64,000 bases of DNA from Synechococcus sp. JA-3-3Ab (GCF_000013205.1 NC_007775.1:2625001-2689000), one strand, 5' to 3'. Positions 7,185 through 15,748 are shown, counted from the stretch's first letter. Notes: a model not told the origin generated them from the sequence alone. Numbers and translations: made by a program.

Positions 7185-8936
7185 ATGTCCAAAATCCAAC
7201 CCCTGAACCCAGAGCGGATCGCCCAGATGGCCGCGGGAGAGGTGATCGACTCGCTGGGGGCTGCTCTGCGAGAATTGCTGGAAAATGCCCTCGATGCTCA
7301 GGCCACCCGCATTCAGGTGGAGATCTGGCCCAGCCGCTGGCAGGTGCGGGTGGCCGATAACGGCCAAGGGATCCCCGCTTCGGAGCTGGAGCAGGTGGCC
7401 CGTCGCCACACCACCAGCAAGTTGGACGGTTGCAGCCTGGGGTTTCGGGGCGAAGCCTTGCACAGCCTGGCCCGGCTGGGATCCCTGACCATTCAGACCC
7501 GCCACGCTGACGATGCCCACGGCTGGCTGGCCACCTACGACCGCCAAGGGGAGCTGGCCCACCAGCAGCCGGCAGCCACTGCCTTGGGAACGGTGGTGAC
7601 GGTGGCGGATTTGTTTGCCGATTGGCCCTTGCGCCGCTGCTCCCTGCCCCAGACTCGCCCGCTCTTGACGCTGGTGCAGAATGCGGCCTTGGCCCATCCT
7701 TGGGTCAGTTGGCAGGTGCGCCAGGAGGGGCAACTGTTGCTCAGCCTGTGGCCAGGCCAGTCTCTGCAAGATCTGCTGCTACAAGTGTTGCCGCAGGTGG
7801 ATCTTTCGGATCTGCGCTATCAGCGGATCCAGGAGGGGGATAGCGATTGGGAAGTGGTGCTGGGCCTGCCGGATCGCCTGCATCGCCCCCGCCCCGATTG
7901 GATCCGCGTGGCCGTCAACGGGCGCTTTGTGCAGATGCCGGAGTGGCAACGGCTGATCCAGTCAGTCTTTCAGCACACCTTGCCTCGCCACCGCTACCCG
8001 CTGGTGGTGGTGCATCTGCGCTTGCCACCTGAGCAGGTGGACTGGAATCGCCATCCTGCTAAGAGTGAGCTCTATCTACAGGATCCGGAGATCCGACAGG
8101 AGCAATTGCGCCAGCACTTGCACGCTCTTCTGCAATCGGGATCGGAGCAAGCCAGCCGCCGCTCGCTGCATCTCATCCGGGCTAGCGAGGCCAAGTCGGT
8201 CTACAGGGTTACCTCAAGTCCCAAAAGCCCAGATCCAGCTCCCTCTGGCCAGCCGTCTACCCCCCTACCTCCTCTAAAGGCCCTAGCCCAGCTCTACCGC
8301 ACCTACATCCTGGCGGAGCACCCTCAGGGGCTGTGGCTGGTGGAACAGCACCTGGCCCACGAGCGGGTGCGCTACGAGTACATCCAACGGCATTGGCAGC
8401 CGGTGGAGCTGCAGATGCCGGTCATGCTGGAGGGATTATCCTCCCAAGCGGTGGAGCAGTTGGAGCAGTTGGGCCTGGAGCCGGAGCCTTTTGGCCCCAA
8501 CACCTATCTGATGCGCCGCCTGCCGCTGGCCTTGTGGTCGGAAGATCCGGAGGAGGTGCAGGGATCCCTCCGAGAATTGAGCCGCTGCGCTGACCTGGAA
8601 GCGGCCCAGGTGGCGGTGGCCTGTCGTGGCGCCCTGCGCAACGGGATCCCCCTGACCCTGGAGCAGATGCAACAGTTGCTGGAAGCCTGGCAGCGCACCG
8701 CCAATCCCCACACCTGTCCCCATGGCCGGCCAGTGTATCTGGCTCTGGCCGAAAAAGATCTGGCCCGCTACTTTCGTCGCCGCTGGGGGATCTGCGACCG
8801 GCCCATCTCTGACCCCAAGCTGGGATCCTGGTGGGAGCTGGAGCCGCTGGGGGATAGGTTTGCTGCCCAAGTGCGGCGCTCGAGCAGCGCTTCTGCGCCG
8901 GATCCCAAGGACGAGACCCGCTCCGCCCCACTATAA
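7185..8936 (+). CDS. mutL: DNA mismatch repair protein MutL
   Basis: MutL couples mismatch recognition by MutS to downstream repair. The N-terminal GHKL ATPase is clear: ERIAQMAAGEVID at the start, ELLENALDA, DNGQGI, RHTTSK and GFRGEAL. The C-terminal dimerisation domain includes VEQHLAHERVRYE and CPHGRPV near residue 511. The endonuclease motif DQHAxxExxxxE appears as EQHLAHERVRYE, so the first Asp is Glu and the Ala is Leu, while both Glu residues are kept; nicking activity is therefore uncertain. At 583 residues the protein has a normal length. The stop codon lies inside a TATAAT that may serve as the promoter of the following VKOR gene. Confidence 0.95.
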   Translation: MSKIQPLNPERIAQMAAGEVIDSLGAALRELLENALDAQATRIQVEIWPSRWQVRVADNGQGIPASELEQVARRHTTSKLDGCSLGFRGEALHSLARLGSLTIQTRHADDAHGWLATYDRQGELAHQQPAATALGTVVTVADLFADWPLRRCSLPQTRPLLTLVQNAALAHPWVSWQVRQEGQLLLSLWPGQSLQDLLLQVLPQVDLSDLRYQRIQEGDSDWEVVLGLPDRLHRPRPDWIRVAVNGRFVQMPEWQRLIQSVFQHTLPRHRYPLVVVHLRLPPEQVDWNRHPAKSELYLQDPEIRQEQLRQHLHALLQSGSEQASRRSLHLIRASEAKSVYRVTSSPKSPDPAPSGQPSTPLPPLKALAQLYRTYILAEHPQGLWLVEQHLAHERVRYEYIQRHWQPVELQMPVMLEGLSSQAVEQLEQLGLEPEPFGPNTYLMRRLPLALWSEDPEEVQGSLRELSRCADLEAAQVAVACRGALRNGIPLTLEQMQQLLEAWQRTANPHTCPHGRPVYLALAEKDLARYFRRRWGICDRPISDPKLGSWWELEPLGDRFAAQVRRSSSASAPDPKDETRSAPL

Positions 8937-8963
8937 TCGGGGGTGTCCAACTGCTGAACCCCC
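8932..8963 (+). promoter_or_regulatory. Candidate -10 box and leader hairpin for the VKOR gene
   Basis: A perfect TATAAT (8932-8937) overlaps the mutL stop. It is followed by a 6-bp hairpin GGGGGT/ACCCCC (8939-8944 with 8958-8963) that ends one base before the VKOR ATG. No Shine-Dalgarno is visible. The arrangement suggests a very short, structured leader; no good -35 box was found. Confidence 0.4.
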
Positions 8964-8964
8964 C

Positions 8965-9822
8965 ATGGCCTCTTATCTCAAACTCAAAGCCCAAGAAGAG
9001 ACCTGGCTACAGCGCCATGCTCGCCCGATCTTGGCAACCTTGGCGGGCTTGGGATCCCTGTTGACGGCCTACCTTACCTACACCAAGCTGACCGATCAAC
9101 CTGCCGCTTTCTGCACAGGAGATGGGGGGTGTGACCTGGTGCTCTCCAGCCGTTGGGCAGAGTTTTTGGGGATCCCGACGGCAACAGTTGGCCTACTGGG
9201 GTTTCTGGCCGTTTTGGCCTTGGCGGTTTTGCCGGATGGCATCCCGCTGGTGAAGCGGTGGCGCTGGCCGGCCCTGTTTGGCCTGGTTTCCGCCATGACC
9301 GCCTTCGAGATGTACATGCTTTACCTGATGGTGGCGGTGCTGCGGCAGTTTTGTCTGTATTGCACCACCGCCATAGTCTTGGTGGCGGGGCTGTGGGCGG
9401 TAACCCTGCTGGGCCACCGCTGGCTGGATTGGGGCAAGCTGGCCTTCAGCTATATTCTCGTAAGCTTTCTCACCTTGGTGGCCACCATTGGGGTGTATGC
9501 CAACCAAGTTCCCCCACCCAGCCCCCTGGCGGCAGGGTTGGCGGCCCACCTGCGGCAGATCGGCGGCACCATGTACGGGGCCTATTGGTGCCCCCATTGT
9601 CAGGAGCAGAAGGAGCTGTTTGGGTCGGCTTTTGAACAGGTGCCCTACGTGGAATGCTCCCCCAACGGCCCCGGTACGCCCCAAGCCCAAGAATGCACAG
9701 AAGCGGGGATCACCAGCTATCCCACCTGGATTATCAACGGCCGCACCTACGTGGGGCTGCGCTCGCTGGAAGCCTTGGCGGCAGCTTCTGGCTACTCCTT
9801 TGAGCCCGGCGAAGGACAGTAG
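8965..9822 (+). CDS. Vitamin K epoxide reductase homologue fused to a thioredoxin-like domain
   Basis: This membrane enzyme drives disulfide-bond formation in the periplasm or thylakoid lumen, passing electrons from the Trx-like domain to quinone. From this ATG the loop cysteines are residues 50 and 56 (FCTGDGGC), the quinone-site CLYC is 130-133, the Trx-like CPHC is 209-212, and two further Cys are at 231 and 244. This numbering is the same as that of the structurally characterised Synechococcus VKOR. Four to five transmembrane helices precede a Pro-rich linker and the Trx domain (SYPTWIINGRTYVGLRS). Length is 285 residues. The cis-Pro before T-W is present. It is separate from mutL functionally, although its promoter overlaps that gene's end. 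Confidence 0.95.
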   Translation: MASYLKLKAQEETWLQRHARPILATLAGLGSLLTAYLTYTKLTDQPAAFCTGDGGCDLVLSSRWAEFLGIPTATVGLLGFLAVLALAVLPDGIPLVKRWRWPALFGLVSAMTAFEMYMLYLMVAVLRQFCLYCTTAIVLVAGLWAVTLLGHRWLDWGKLAFSYILVSFLTLVATIGVYANQVPPPSPLAAGLAAHLRQIGGTMYGAYWCPHCQEQKELFGSAFEQVPYVECSPNGPGTPQAQECTEAGITSYPTWIINGRTYVGLRSLEALAAASGYSFEPGEGQ

Positions 9823-9823
9823 T

Positions 9824-10131
9824 TCTGATACATTTACGCTGAACACTGCTGAACATCACTGTTCAACTATGCAGCGATAGCATTCTGCTTGTTTCCATTC
9901 GCGTTAGCGGGACGGAGTCCAAACAGAATGGCGGTATCCCGCAGAGCTTTGAGTAGAATACCCAAAGCGCAGTTTCCGTGTCGTCTTACTACCAATTTTC
10001 TGCTTTGCTTTGGCTACCATGTTGGCAGACTCGAAAGTAAACAGAAAGATCAACTGGTAGTAATCCGTACTGAACATATTATACATTATTTTCAGTATAG
10101 TTGAGCTTATTATTGACTAGAGTCATGCTCC
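9824..10131. repeat. Structured repeat, copy 2 (between VKOR and the diguanylate cyclase gene)
   Basis: This ~308-nt homologue of 1930-2201 begins directly after the VKOR stop. Hairpins: TGAAC/GTTCA (9850-9865), ATTCTG/CAGAAT (9882-9929, with an enlarged ~36-nt loop), GCGG/CCGC (9931-9942), and a long-range TTACTACCA/TGGTAGTAA (9986-9994 with 10055-10063) with an inner TTTCTG/CAGAAA. The final 38 nt align to copy 1 without gaps at 26 positions. Its right end runs into the minus-strand GGDEF gene and supplies the last codons and stop of that gene. Confidence 0.75.
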
Positions 10132-11213
10132 GGCGGCGGTGGCAAGAAAAGATGTACGCGGTTGCGCCCCGCCTGCTTGGCCTGGTAGAGGGCCTCATCT
10201 GCCTTCTGGAGAGCGGCCTCAGGTGCTAGGGGGCCATCTTCGCTGAGGACGATCCCGCCAATGCTGATGGTGACAGGCAGGCTGCGCTGGGGCGCAACCT
10301 CAATTGGCCGGCTGGCGATGGCCCGGCGCAGAGACTCGGCGTAGCGGTGGCAGCGGGCGGGGTTGAGCCCAGGGGTGACGCAGACAAATTCTTCGCCGCC
10401 GTAGCGGTAGAGCAGGCTGGAGGGGCGCAGTTGATTGTGCAGCCGCCCAACGATGGCCTGCAACACGCAGTCGCCGATATAGTGGCCGTAGGTGTCGTTA
10501 ACCTGCTTGAAGTAATCCACATCCATCATCAGCAGGCAGAGATAGCGATAGCGGGCTTGCTCACGCGGCCCCACCTGTTTGAGCAAATGTGGCAACGCCT
10601 GGTCGAGGGCGCGGCGGTTCAAGGCACCGGTCAAGGGATCCGTCAAAGACAGAGACTCCAACAGCTCGTTGCGGGCCCGCAGTTGCCGGTTGGCCTGAGC
10701 CAAAGCTTGGGTAAGCCGCTGCAGGCGCAGCCCCGCCCGCACCCGTGCCCGCAGCTCCTCAGGATCGATCGGCTTGGCGATAAACTCATCTGCCCCTGCA
10801 TCCAGTCCCTGCACCCGATCCTCAACTTCGGAGCGGGCGGTGAGCAAGATGAAATAGATGAACTGTCCGGCGGGCAAGTTTTTTAGACGGCGACACAACT
10901 CCACTCCAGACAAACCCGGCATGACCCAGTCGCAGATGATCAAATCCGGCCATTCGCTTTCATCCAGGGTCTGCAGGTGCTCCCAGGCCAACTGGCCGCT
11001 TTCCCAGCTTTCCACCCGGTAGTTGGAGCTTTTGAGGACTTCGCCGATGTAACGACGGTTCACCGGGTCATCGTCGATGACCCAAATGCAGGGAACCTGA
11101 GCCGGCACCTGGCTCCACGAAACTTCCTCCAAGGGCAAGGACTCCGCCCCGCCAACGCGAGCAGAAGGCAGGCTGGAGGAAGACCCCCAGCCTTCGAGTT
11201 CAGCTGACAACAT
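10110..11213 (-). CDS. Response regulator with GGDEF diguanylate cyclase output (PleD-like)
   Basis: This cytoplasmic signalling protein makes cyclic di-GMP in response to phosphorylation. The receiver domain (about residues 40-155) shows WVIDDD, the phospho-acceptor Asp in LIICDWVMPG, a Thr in ILLTARSE and the Lys in FIAKPID. A short helical linker leads to a GGDEF domain with LTDPLTGALNRRA, MDVDYFKQVNDTYGH and the active-site GGEEF. The inhibitory RxxD motif is R-P-S-S, so product inhibition is probably lost. The ATG at 11213 is preferred over an upstream TTG, though no good ribosome-binding site is visible. The C-terminal tail EHDSSQ is encoded by the end of the structured repeat. Confidence 0.9.
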   Translation of the reverse strand: MLSAELEGWGSSSSLPSARVGGAESLPLEEVSWSQVPAQVPCIWVIDDDPVNRRYIGEVLKSSNYRVESWESGQLAWEHLQTLDESEWPDLIICDWVMPGLSGVELCRRLKNLPAGQFIYFILLTARSEVEDRVQGLDAGADEFIAKPIDPEELRARVRAGLRLQRLTQALAQANRQLRARNELLESLSLTDPLTGALNRRALDQALPHLLKQVGPREQARYRYLCLLMMDVDYFKQVNDTYGHYIGDCVLQAIVGRLHNQLRPSSLLYRYGGEEFVCVTPGLNPARCHRYAESLRRAIASRPIEVAPQRSLPVTISIGGIVLSEDGPLAPEAALQKADEALYQAKQAGRNRVHLFLPPPPEHDSSQ

Positions 11214-11270
11214 CAAAAGAAAGCTAGAAAGCTCTGATACGGTGAATAATGCCGATCCTATCCCCAAAGG

Positions 11271-12158
11271 CTAGCTGCAGCTAGAGCTGGGAGTGGCCAG
11301 GCAAGCCGGATTGGTGGGCCGTTCGCCCAGGCCAAGGTGCAACGCTTCCACAAACTGTCGCACCCGGATTGGGTCGATGAGGGGAAAGGGATCCGCATAG
11401 CCCGCTGGCATGCCGGCGGAACGGGCCGGCCGTTTCAAAGAACTGGCCACAATCACGCCATCCGCGTGGCGGATGAGGTTGCCGATGTTTTCGGCGGTGG
11501 CTCCTGAGCCAATCAACAGAGGTACCTGAGGGGCGACTTGGCGGGCCAGCTTCAGATCTTTCAGAAGAGGCGGCTTTCCGGTGGCCCAGCCAGAGAGAAC
11601 GATGGCATCGGCCAGGCCGCGCTCCACCGTGTCGGCGATGGCCGCCTCCAGGCTGATGGGACTCAGGGGCTGGGCGTGCTTCACCAGCACATCGGCAAAG
11701 ATCTTGATGTCGGCCCCCAGCTCGCGGCGGTAGCGCAGCAGGCGGTGGGCATTTCCCTCGATGATGCCCTGGTCGGTCACCATCGCCCCGCAGAGGACAT
11801 TGACCCGGATAAACTGGGCCCCCACACAGGCGGCAATGGCTAGGGCGCTGTAGCCATCGTTGCGCAAGACGTTGATCCCGATGGGCAGGGAAACCAGCAT
11901 CTTGATCCGCTGCACCACCACGGTCATGGCGCTCACCACCGCCGCATCCACCCGCTCCTTGGCAAAGGGGGCATCGTAAAAGTTCTCGACGAGGATCCCG
12001 TCCACGCCTCCTGCCGCCAGGGCGGTAGCGGCCTGTTCTGCCTGCGCGATCACCCACTCCAAGTCCCCTCCCCAACGGGGCGAGGTGGGCAGCGGCAACA
12101 GATGAACCACCCCAATAACCGGATGGGGGGTTTTGAAAAGATGTTGCAGCAGAGTCAC
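11271..12158 (-). CDS. btpA: Photosystem I biogenesis protein BtpA
   Basis: BtpA is a thylakoid-associated TIM-barrel-like protein needed to stabilise the photosystem I reaction centre in cyanobacteria. Conserved blocks are VIGVVHLLPLPTSPRW near the start, GGVDGILVENFYDAPF, NVLRNDGYSALAIA, GAQFIRVNVLCG, LSGWATGKPP and LIGSGATAENIG. The GTG at 12158 has GAGGG 9 nt before it, which I prefer to the TTG two codons upstream. Length is about 295 residues, close to the family. Only 12 nt separate it from the end of pyrD, so the two are probably cotranscribed. Confidence 0.92.
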   Translation of the reverse strand: MTLLQHLFKTPHPVIGVVHLLPLPTSPRWGGDLEWVIAQAEQAATALAAGGVDGILVENFYDAPFAKERVDAAVVSAMTVVVQRIKMLVSLPIGINVLRNDGYSALAIAACVGAQFIRVNVLCGAMVTDQGIIEGNAHRLLRYRRELGADIKIFADVLVKHAQPLSPISLEAAIADTVERGLADAIVLSGWATGKPPLLKDLKLARQVAPQVPLLIGSGATAENIGNLIRHADGVIVASSLKRPARSAGMPAGYADPFPLIDPIRVRQFVEALHLGLGERPTNPACLATPSSSCS

Positions 12159-12170
12159 CGGCAAGTTCCC

Positions 12171-13301
12171 TCAGGGATCCATAACAATCTTACGCCCGGA
12201 TTGGATCCCTGTCGGCATTCTCTCCGGGGAGGAAGGGGCGGGATTCCTGGCAGCGGCCAGGCCGCGCAACAGGCGGGGAACTAGGCTTGGCCCTTCATAG
12301 ACCCAGCCTGTATAGACCTGGAGCAGGCTGGCCCCGGCCTCCAGTTTCTCCATGGCATCGGCCAGGGTGAAGATGCCCCCCACTCCAATAATCGGCAATT
12401 GCCCCTGAGTGGCCTGGTGAATGTAGCGGATCACCTGGGTGGAGCGCTGCCGCAGGGGGGCGCCGCTGATGCCGCCGGCTGCCGCGGCGAGGGGCCCCAG
12501 CCCTGGCAGGAAGCGGGTTTTCAGGTTGTCGCGGCGCAGGGTAGTGTTGGTGGCTACAAGCCCCGCCAGTCTGTAGGCTTGGGCCAGCTCCAGGATGGCG
12601 TCAATTTCTGGCCAATCTAGGTCAGGGGCAATCTTCACCAAAAGGGGCTTCTGTCCGCGATTTTCCCCCTGCAACGTCGCCAGGATGGGCGCCAACTGCT
12701 CGGCAGCCTGCAGGGATCGCAATCCCGCTGTGTTGGGGGAGCTGACGTTGACCACAAAATAGTCTCCCAGCTCCCGCAACAGACGAAAGCTGGCCAGGTA
12801 GTCAGCCGCCGCCTCCTCCAGGGGGGTGGCCTTCCCTTTGCCCAGGTTGATGCCGATGGGAATGGGACGTTGGCGCAGCCGGCGCAGCCGTTCGGCCAGA
12901 GCTGCCGCCCCCTGGTTGTTGAAGCCCATGTGGTTGAGAGCAGCCCGATCCTGGGGCAACTGGAACAGGCGCGGCTTGGGGTTGCCCGGCTGAGGCCCAG
13001 GAGTGACGGTGCCCACCTCCACAAAGCCAAAGCCCAAACTGGGCCAGACGCCCACAGCTAGGCCATCCTTGTCAAAGCCTGCGGCCAGGCCAATGGGATT
13101 GGGGAAGGTGAGGCCCCAGAGCCGTACTTCCAGCCGCGGATCCCGATAGCAGAACAGGCGCTCCAAAAGAGCCAGGATCCCGGTGGCCTGGGTGGCGTCC
13201 AGCCACTCCAAGGCGCGCAAGAGCCCCACCTTAACCGTTTCCGGGTCAGCCCTCAGGCCCGAAAAAATCAAGGGCCGCAGCACATCTCGGTACAGGTTCA
13301 C
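12171..13301 (-). CDS. pyrD: Dihydroorotate dehydrogenase (quinone), class 2
   Basis: This membrane-associated flavoprotein catalyses the fourth step of pyrimidine synthesis and passes electrons to quinone. Seen motifs: [61 protein letters not shown] with the class-2 Ser base, LLVKIAPDL and the FMN-phosphate GVGGI. I chose the GTG at 13301 ([13 protein letters not shown], matching cyanobacterial homologues). An in-frame GTG at 13328 and a TTG at 13367 exist, but the latter lies within the terminator of the upstream gene. It is followed at once by btpA. Confidence 0.93.
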   Translation of the reverse strand: MNLYRDVLRPLIFSGLRADPETVKVGLLRALEWLDATQATGILALLERLFCYRDPRLEVRLWGLTFPNPIGLAAGFDKDGLAVGVWPSLGFGFVEVGTVTPGPQPGNPKPRLFQLPQDRAALNHMGFNNQGAAALAERLRRLRQRPIPIGINLGKGKATPLEEAAADYLASFRLLRELGDYFVVNVSSPNTAGLRSLQAAEQLAPILATLQGENRGQKPLLVKIAPDLDWPEIDAILELAQAYRLAGLVATNTTLRRDNLKTRFLPGLGPLAAAAGGISGAPLRQRSTQVIRYIHQATQGQLPIIGVGGIFTLADAMEKLEAGASLLQVYTGWVYEGPSLVPRLLRGLAAARNPAPSSPERMPTGIQSGRKIVMDP

Positions 13302-13348
13302 AGCAAAGACTCGCTCCCAAGCTGTCACCCCTCTTGTTGATCTTCCCC

Positions 13349-13388
13349 AAAAAACAGGGGCCTGCAAAAGTCTCCTCTGCAGGCCCCC
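13349..13388 (-). terminator. Intrinsic terminator after the amino-acid-binding protein gene
   Basis: On the minus strand GGGGCCTGCA pairs perfectly with TGCAGGCCCC around an 11-nt loop, followed by TGTTTTTT. This is a textbook rho-independent terminator ~60 nt after the stop of the ABC substrate-binding gene and just before pyrD. Confidence 0.9.
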
Positions 13389-13448
13389 GCTTTTGAGCTT
13401 AGGCGGGAACTGGCCCGGCCAAGCCGAGCACCACCGGCCTAAAGACTC

Positions 13449-14702
13449 TTAGCCTTCCGGCTCAAACACTTTCAAGTCGACGATCTGCCCGCCCTTGAAG
13501 GTCCAGTGGGCAAAGGTTCCGGCCACGTCTCCGTTCTCGTCGAAGTTCAGCGAGCCGGAAGCGCCAGTGTAGTCAATGTCCTCCCCTTTCTTGAGTAGCT
13601 CCACTGCCTTGGCCCACTCTCCTGGCAGGATCTCGGTGCCGGGGGGATTGGCCACTTGCCGCAGAGCATCGCGGATGGCGGTGCCGTCGGCGCTGCCGGC
13701 CTTTTGAATGGCCAGAGCCAAGACAAAAGCGGCATCGTAGGCCGTGTCGATGTAGGGGGTGGGGGGCAGCTCCCCGTAGGCAGCTTTGTAGGCTTCAGCA
13801 AAGATTTGGTAGGCTTTGCTGTCGGTCAGAGCCTGGGGCGAGGTGCCGATGGATCCCTCTAGCTTGTCCGCCCCCACCTGGGTGGCCAGATCGGGAGAGC
13901 GCATGCCATCTGTGAAGACAAAGCGGTCAAATAGCCCCCCTTCCAAAGCCTGCCGCAGGATGATCGCGCCGTTTTCGGGATACCCGATCAGCACCAGCGC
14001 CTGGGGATCCCCTTCCTTGAGCTGATCCAGCTCGCCGCGGTAGGAGGCTTGGCCGGGTTCGTAGGGAACCGACTTGGTAATGGTGCCGCCCCGCTTTTCA
14101 AAGGCGGCCTTGAAGCTGTCGGCCAGCCCCTTGCCGTAGTCGTTATTGATGTAGATGATGGCCAGGCGCTCCAGGTTTTCTTCGCGGGTAATTTGCGCCA
14201 GGGCTACCCCTTGGAAGGCATCGGAGGGAACGGTGCGGAACAAGAAACCATTGTCGTCCAGGGTGGTGATGGTGGGAGCGGTGGAAGCTGGCGAAATTTG
14301 CGGAATCTTGCTGGGAACCGTTACTGTCGTGGCCACCGGGATGGTGATGCCGCTGCCCAGGGCGCCAACAATGGCGGCCACCTTCTCCACGTTCACCAGC
14401 CGCTGGGCAGCATCGATAGCCGGCTGGGCTGAGGTTTGGTCATCCGCCTCCACCACTTGGATTGGGGATCCGAGGACGCCGCCAGCGGCGTTAATCTGAT
14501 CCAGAGCCAGCTTGATGCCCTTGAGGCAGTTTTCCCCATAGGCCTGCAGGTCGCCCGTCAAGGACAGCAGCGCTCCTATTTTGATCGGGGTTTGGGCTGC
14601 TTGCTGAGCTGTGCTCGGCAGCAGGGTGGTGACCAGTGCCGCCGCCGTCAGGGCCGCCGCCGTTGCGAAGGCCCGCCGAGTCAGTTTGTGCATGGGAGAC
14701 AT
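13449..14702 (-). CDS. Branched-chain/neutral amino-acid ABC transporter substrate-binding protein (LivJ/NatB-like)
   Basis: This periplasmic binding protein delivers hydrophobic or neutral amino acids to an ABC importer. The N-terminus (MSPMHKLTRRAFATAAALTAAALV) is a signal peptide with paired Arg, possibly Tat-type. Mature-domain hallmarks follow: IKIGALLSLTGDLQAYG, GVLGSPIQVVEADDQT, IVGALGSGITIPVA and IPQISPASTAP. At 417 residues it matches the family. The ATG at 14702 has GGAGG 9 nt upstream; longer upstream starts lack this. It is divergent from two matching ATPase genes, which supports a single transporter. A strong terminator follows. Confidence 0.9.
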   Translation of the reverse strand: MSPMHKLTRRAFATAAALTAAALVTTLLPSTAQQAAQTPIKIGALLSLTGDLQAYGENCLKGIKLALDQINAAGGVLGSPIQVVEADDQTSAQPAIDAAQRLVNVEKVAAIVGALGSGITIPVATTVTVPSKIPQISPASTAPTITTLDDNGFLFRTVPSDAFQGVALAQITREENLERLAIIYINNDYGKGLADSFKAAFEKRGGTITKSVPYEPGQASYRGELDQLKEGDPQALVLIGYPENGAIILRQALEGGLFDRFVFTDGMRSPDLATQVGADKLEGSIGTSPQALTDSKAYQIFAEAYKAAYGELPPTPYIDTAYDAAFVLALAIQKAGSADGTAIRDALRQVANPPGTEILPGEWAKAVELLKKGEDIDYTGASGSLNFDENGDVAGTFAHWTFKGGQIVDLKVFEPEG

Positions 14703-14905
14703 AGCCAAGAACCTCCAATGAGAGAATAAAACTGCGATTCCCAAAAGTTGTATAGAAGCGGACGTTGGCTCACCTCGGAGAGTTCCCCTCTAGAGTTGGC
14801 CCAACCCCCGGGGAGCAGCTTCCTGGCAAACCTATTCTCGAGTTTGGTTAAGTAAGGCTCATTATCCTACGATGAAAGTTCATAGAATGGCAAAGTCATC
14901 AGGTA

Positions 14906-15748
14906 ATGGAGTTTTCCCAGAGCAGCAGCGTGATCGTTATCGACAACATCTCCAAACAGTTTGGCGGCGTCAATGCCCTGGATCGCTGTTCCTTCCGCAT
15001 CGAAGCTGGCCGGATCACGGGCTTGATTGGCCCCAACGGGGCGGGGAAGACAACTCTTTTCAACATCATTGCCGGGTTTATTCGACCCAGCAGCGGCCGC
15101 ATCTGGCTAGATGGAGAAGATGTCACCGGCTTGCCTCCCCACCAGTTGTTTCAACGTGGGCTGGTGCGCACCTTCCAGATCCCGCGGGAGTTTGGCCGCA
15201 TGACCGTTCTAGAAAACTTGATGGTCGTTCCTCCTAAGCAGGCGGGGGAAAACCTGTTCAACGCCTGGTTTCGCTGGCGGCGGGTGCAGCGGCAGGAGCG
15301 CCAGCTTCAGGCTCGGGCTGGAGAAGTTTTGGAACGGCTCAACCTCATCCACCTGCGGGATCAACTGGCAGTCAACCTTTCGGGCGGGCAAAAGAAGCTG
15401 CTGGAACTGGGACGCACCCTAATGGCGGACGCGCGGGTCATCCTCTTGGACGAGCCGGGGGCTGGGGTCAACCGCACTTTGCTGGCAGACCTAATCCGCT
15501 TTATCGAGTACCTTAACCGCGAGCGCGGCTGCACCTTCTGCATCATTGAACACGACCTGGATCTGGTGACCCGCCTTTGCCACCACGTGGTGGTCATGGC
15601 GGGGGGAAGGGTGTTAACCCAAGGATCCATGCAGGAAATTCGGCAAAACCCTGCCGTGCGGGAGGCCTATTTGGGATCCATCGCTTTAGCAGATGCCCTC
15701 AGCTCGGAACCGGCCTCCACCCTCTCGCCGGAGGGATCCCCGCCATGA
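14906..15748 (+). CDS. Amino-acid ABC transporter ATPase, LivG/NatA type
   Basis: This is one of the two cytoplasmic ATPases of a hydrophobic amino-acid importer. Walker A is GPNGAGKTT, the LivG-typical signature reads LSGGQKKLLELGR, Walker B ends ILLDEPGAGVN, and the switch His is in CIIEHDL. The 280-residue length and long insert between Walker A and signature are normal for LivG. Its ATGA stop/start overlap with the next gene shows translational coupling. The membrane permease genes are not next to it, which is common in cyanobacteria where nat genes are dispersed. Confidence 0.92.
   Translation: MEFSQSSSVIVIDNISKQFGGVNALDRCSFRIEAGRITGLIGPNGAGKTTLFNIIAGFIRPSSGRIWLDGEDVTGLPPHQLFQRGLVRTFQIPREFGRMTVLENLMVVPPKQAGENLFNAWFRWRRVQRQERQLQARAGEVLERLNLIHLRDQLAVNLSGGQKKLLELGRTLMADARVILLDEPGAGVNRTLLADLIRFIEYLNRERGCTFCIIEHDLDLVTRLCHHVVVMAGGRVLTQGSMQEIRQNPAVREAYLGSIALADALSSEPASTLSPEGSPP

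Noticed and set aside
6940-7206. 88-codon plus-strand frame before mutL
   Set aside because: No ribosome-binding site or motif, and it overlaps the firm mutL start by 22 nt.
9887-9925. Possible CRISPR repeat (GTTTCC ... CCAAAC)
   Set aside because: It occurs once, with no spacers or second repeat; no CRISPR array or cas gene is in the window.
9889-10104. 71-codon frame within repeat copy 2
   Set aside because: It runs through hairpin stems of the structured repeat and has no counterpart in copy 1.
13302-13367. Longer PyrD starting at the TTG at 13367
   Set aside because: That start lies within a strong terminator hairpin, and the GTG at 13301 gives the family-typical N-terminus.
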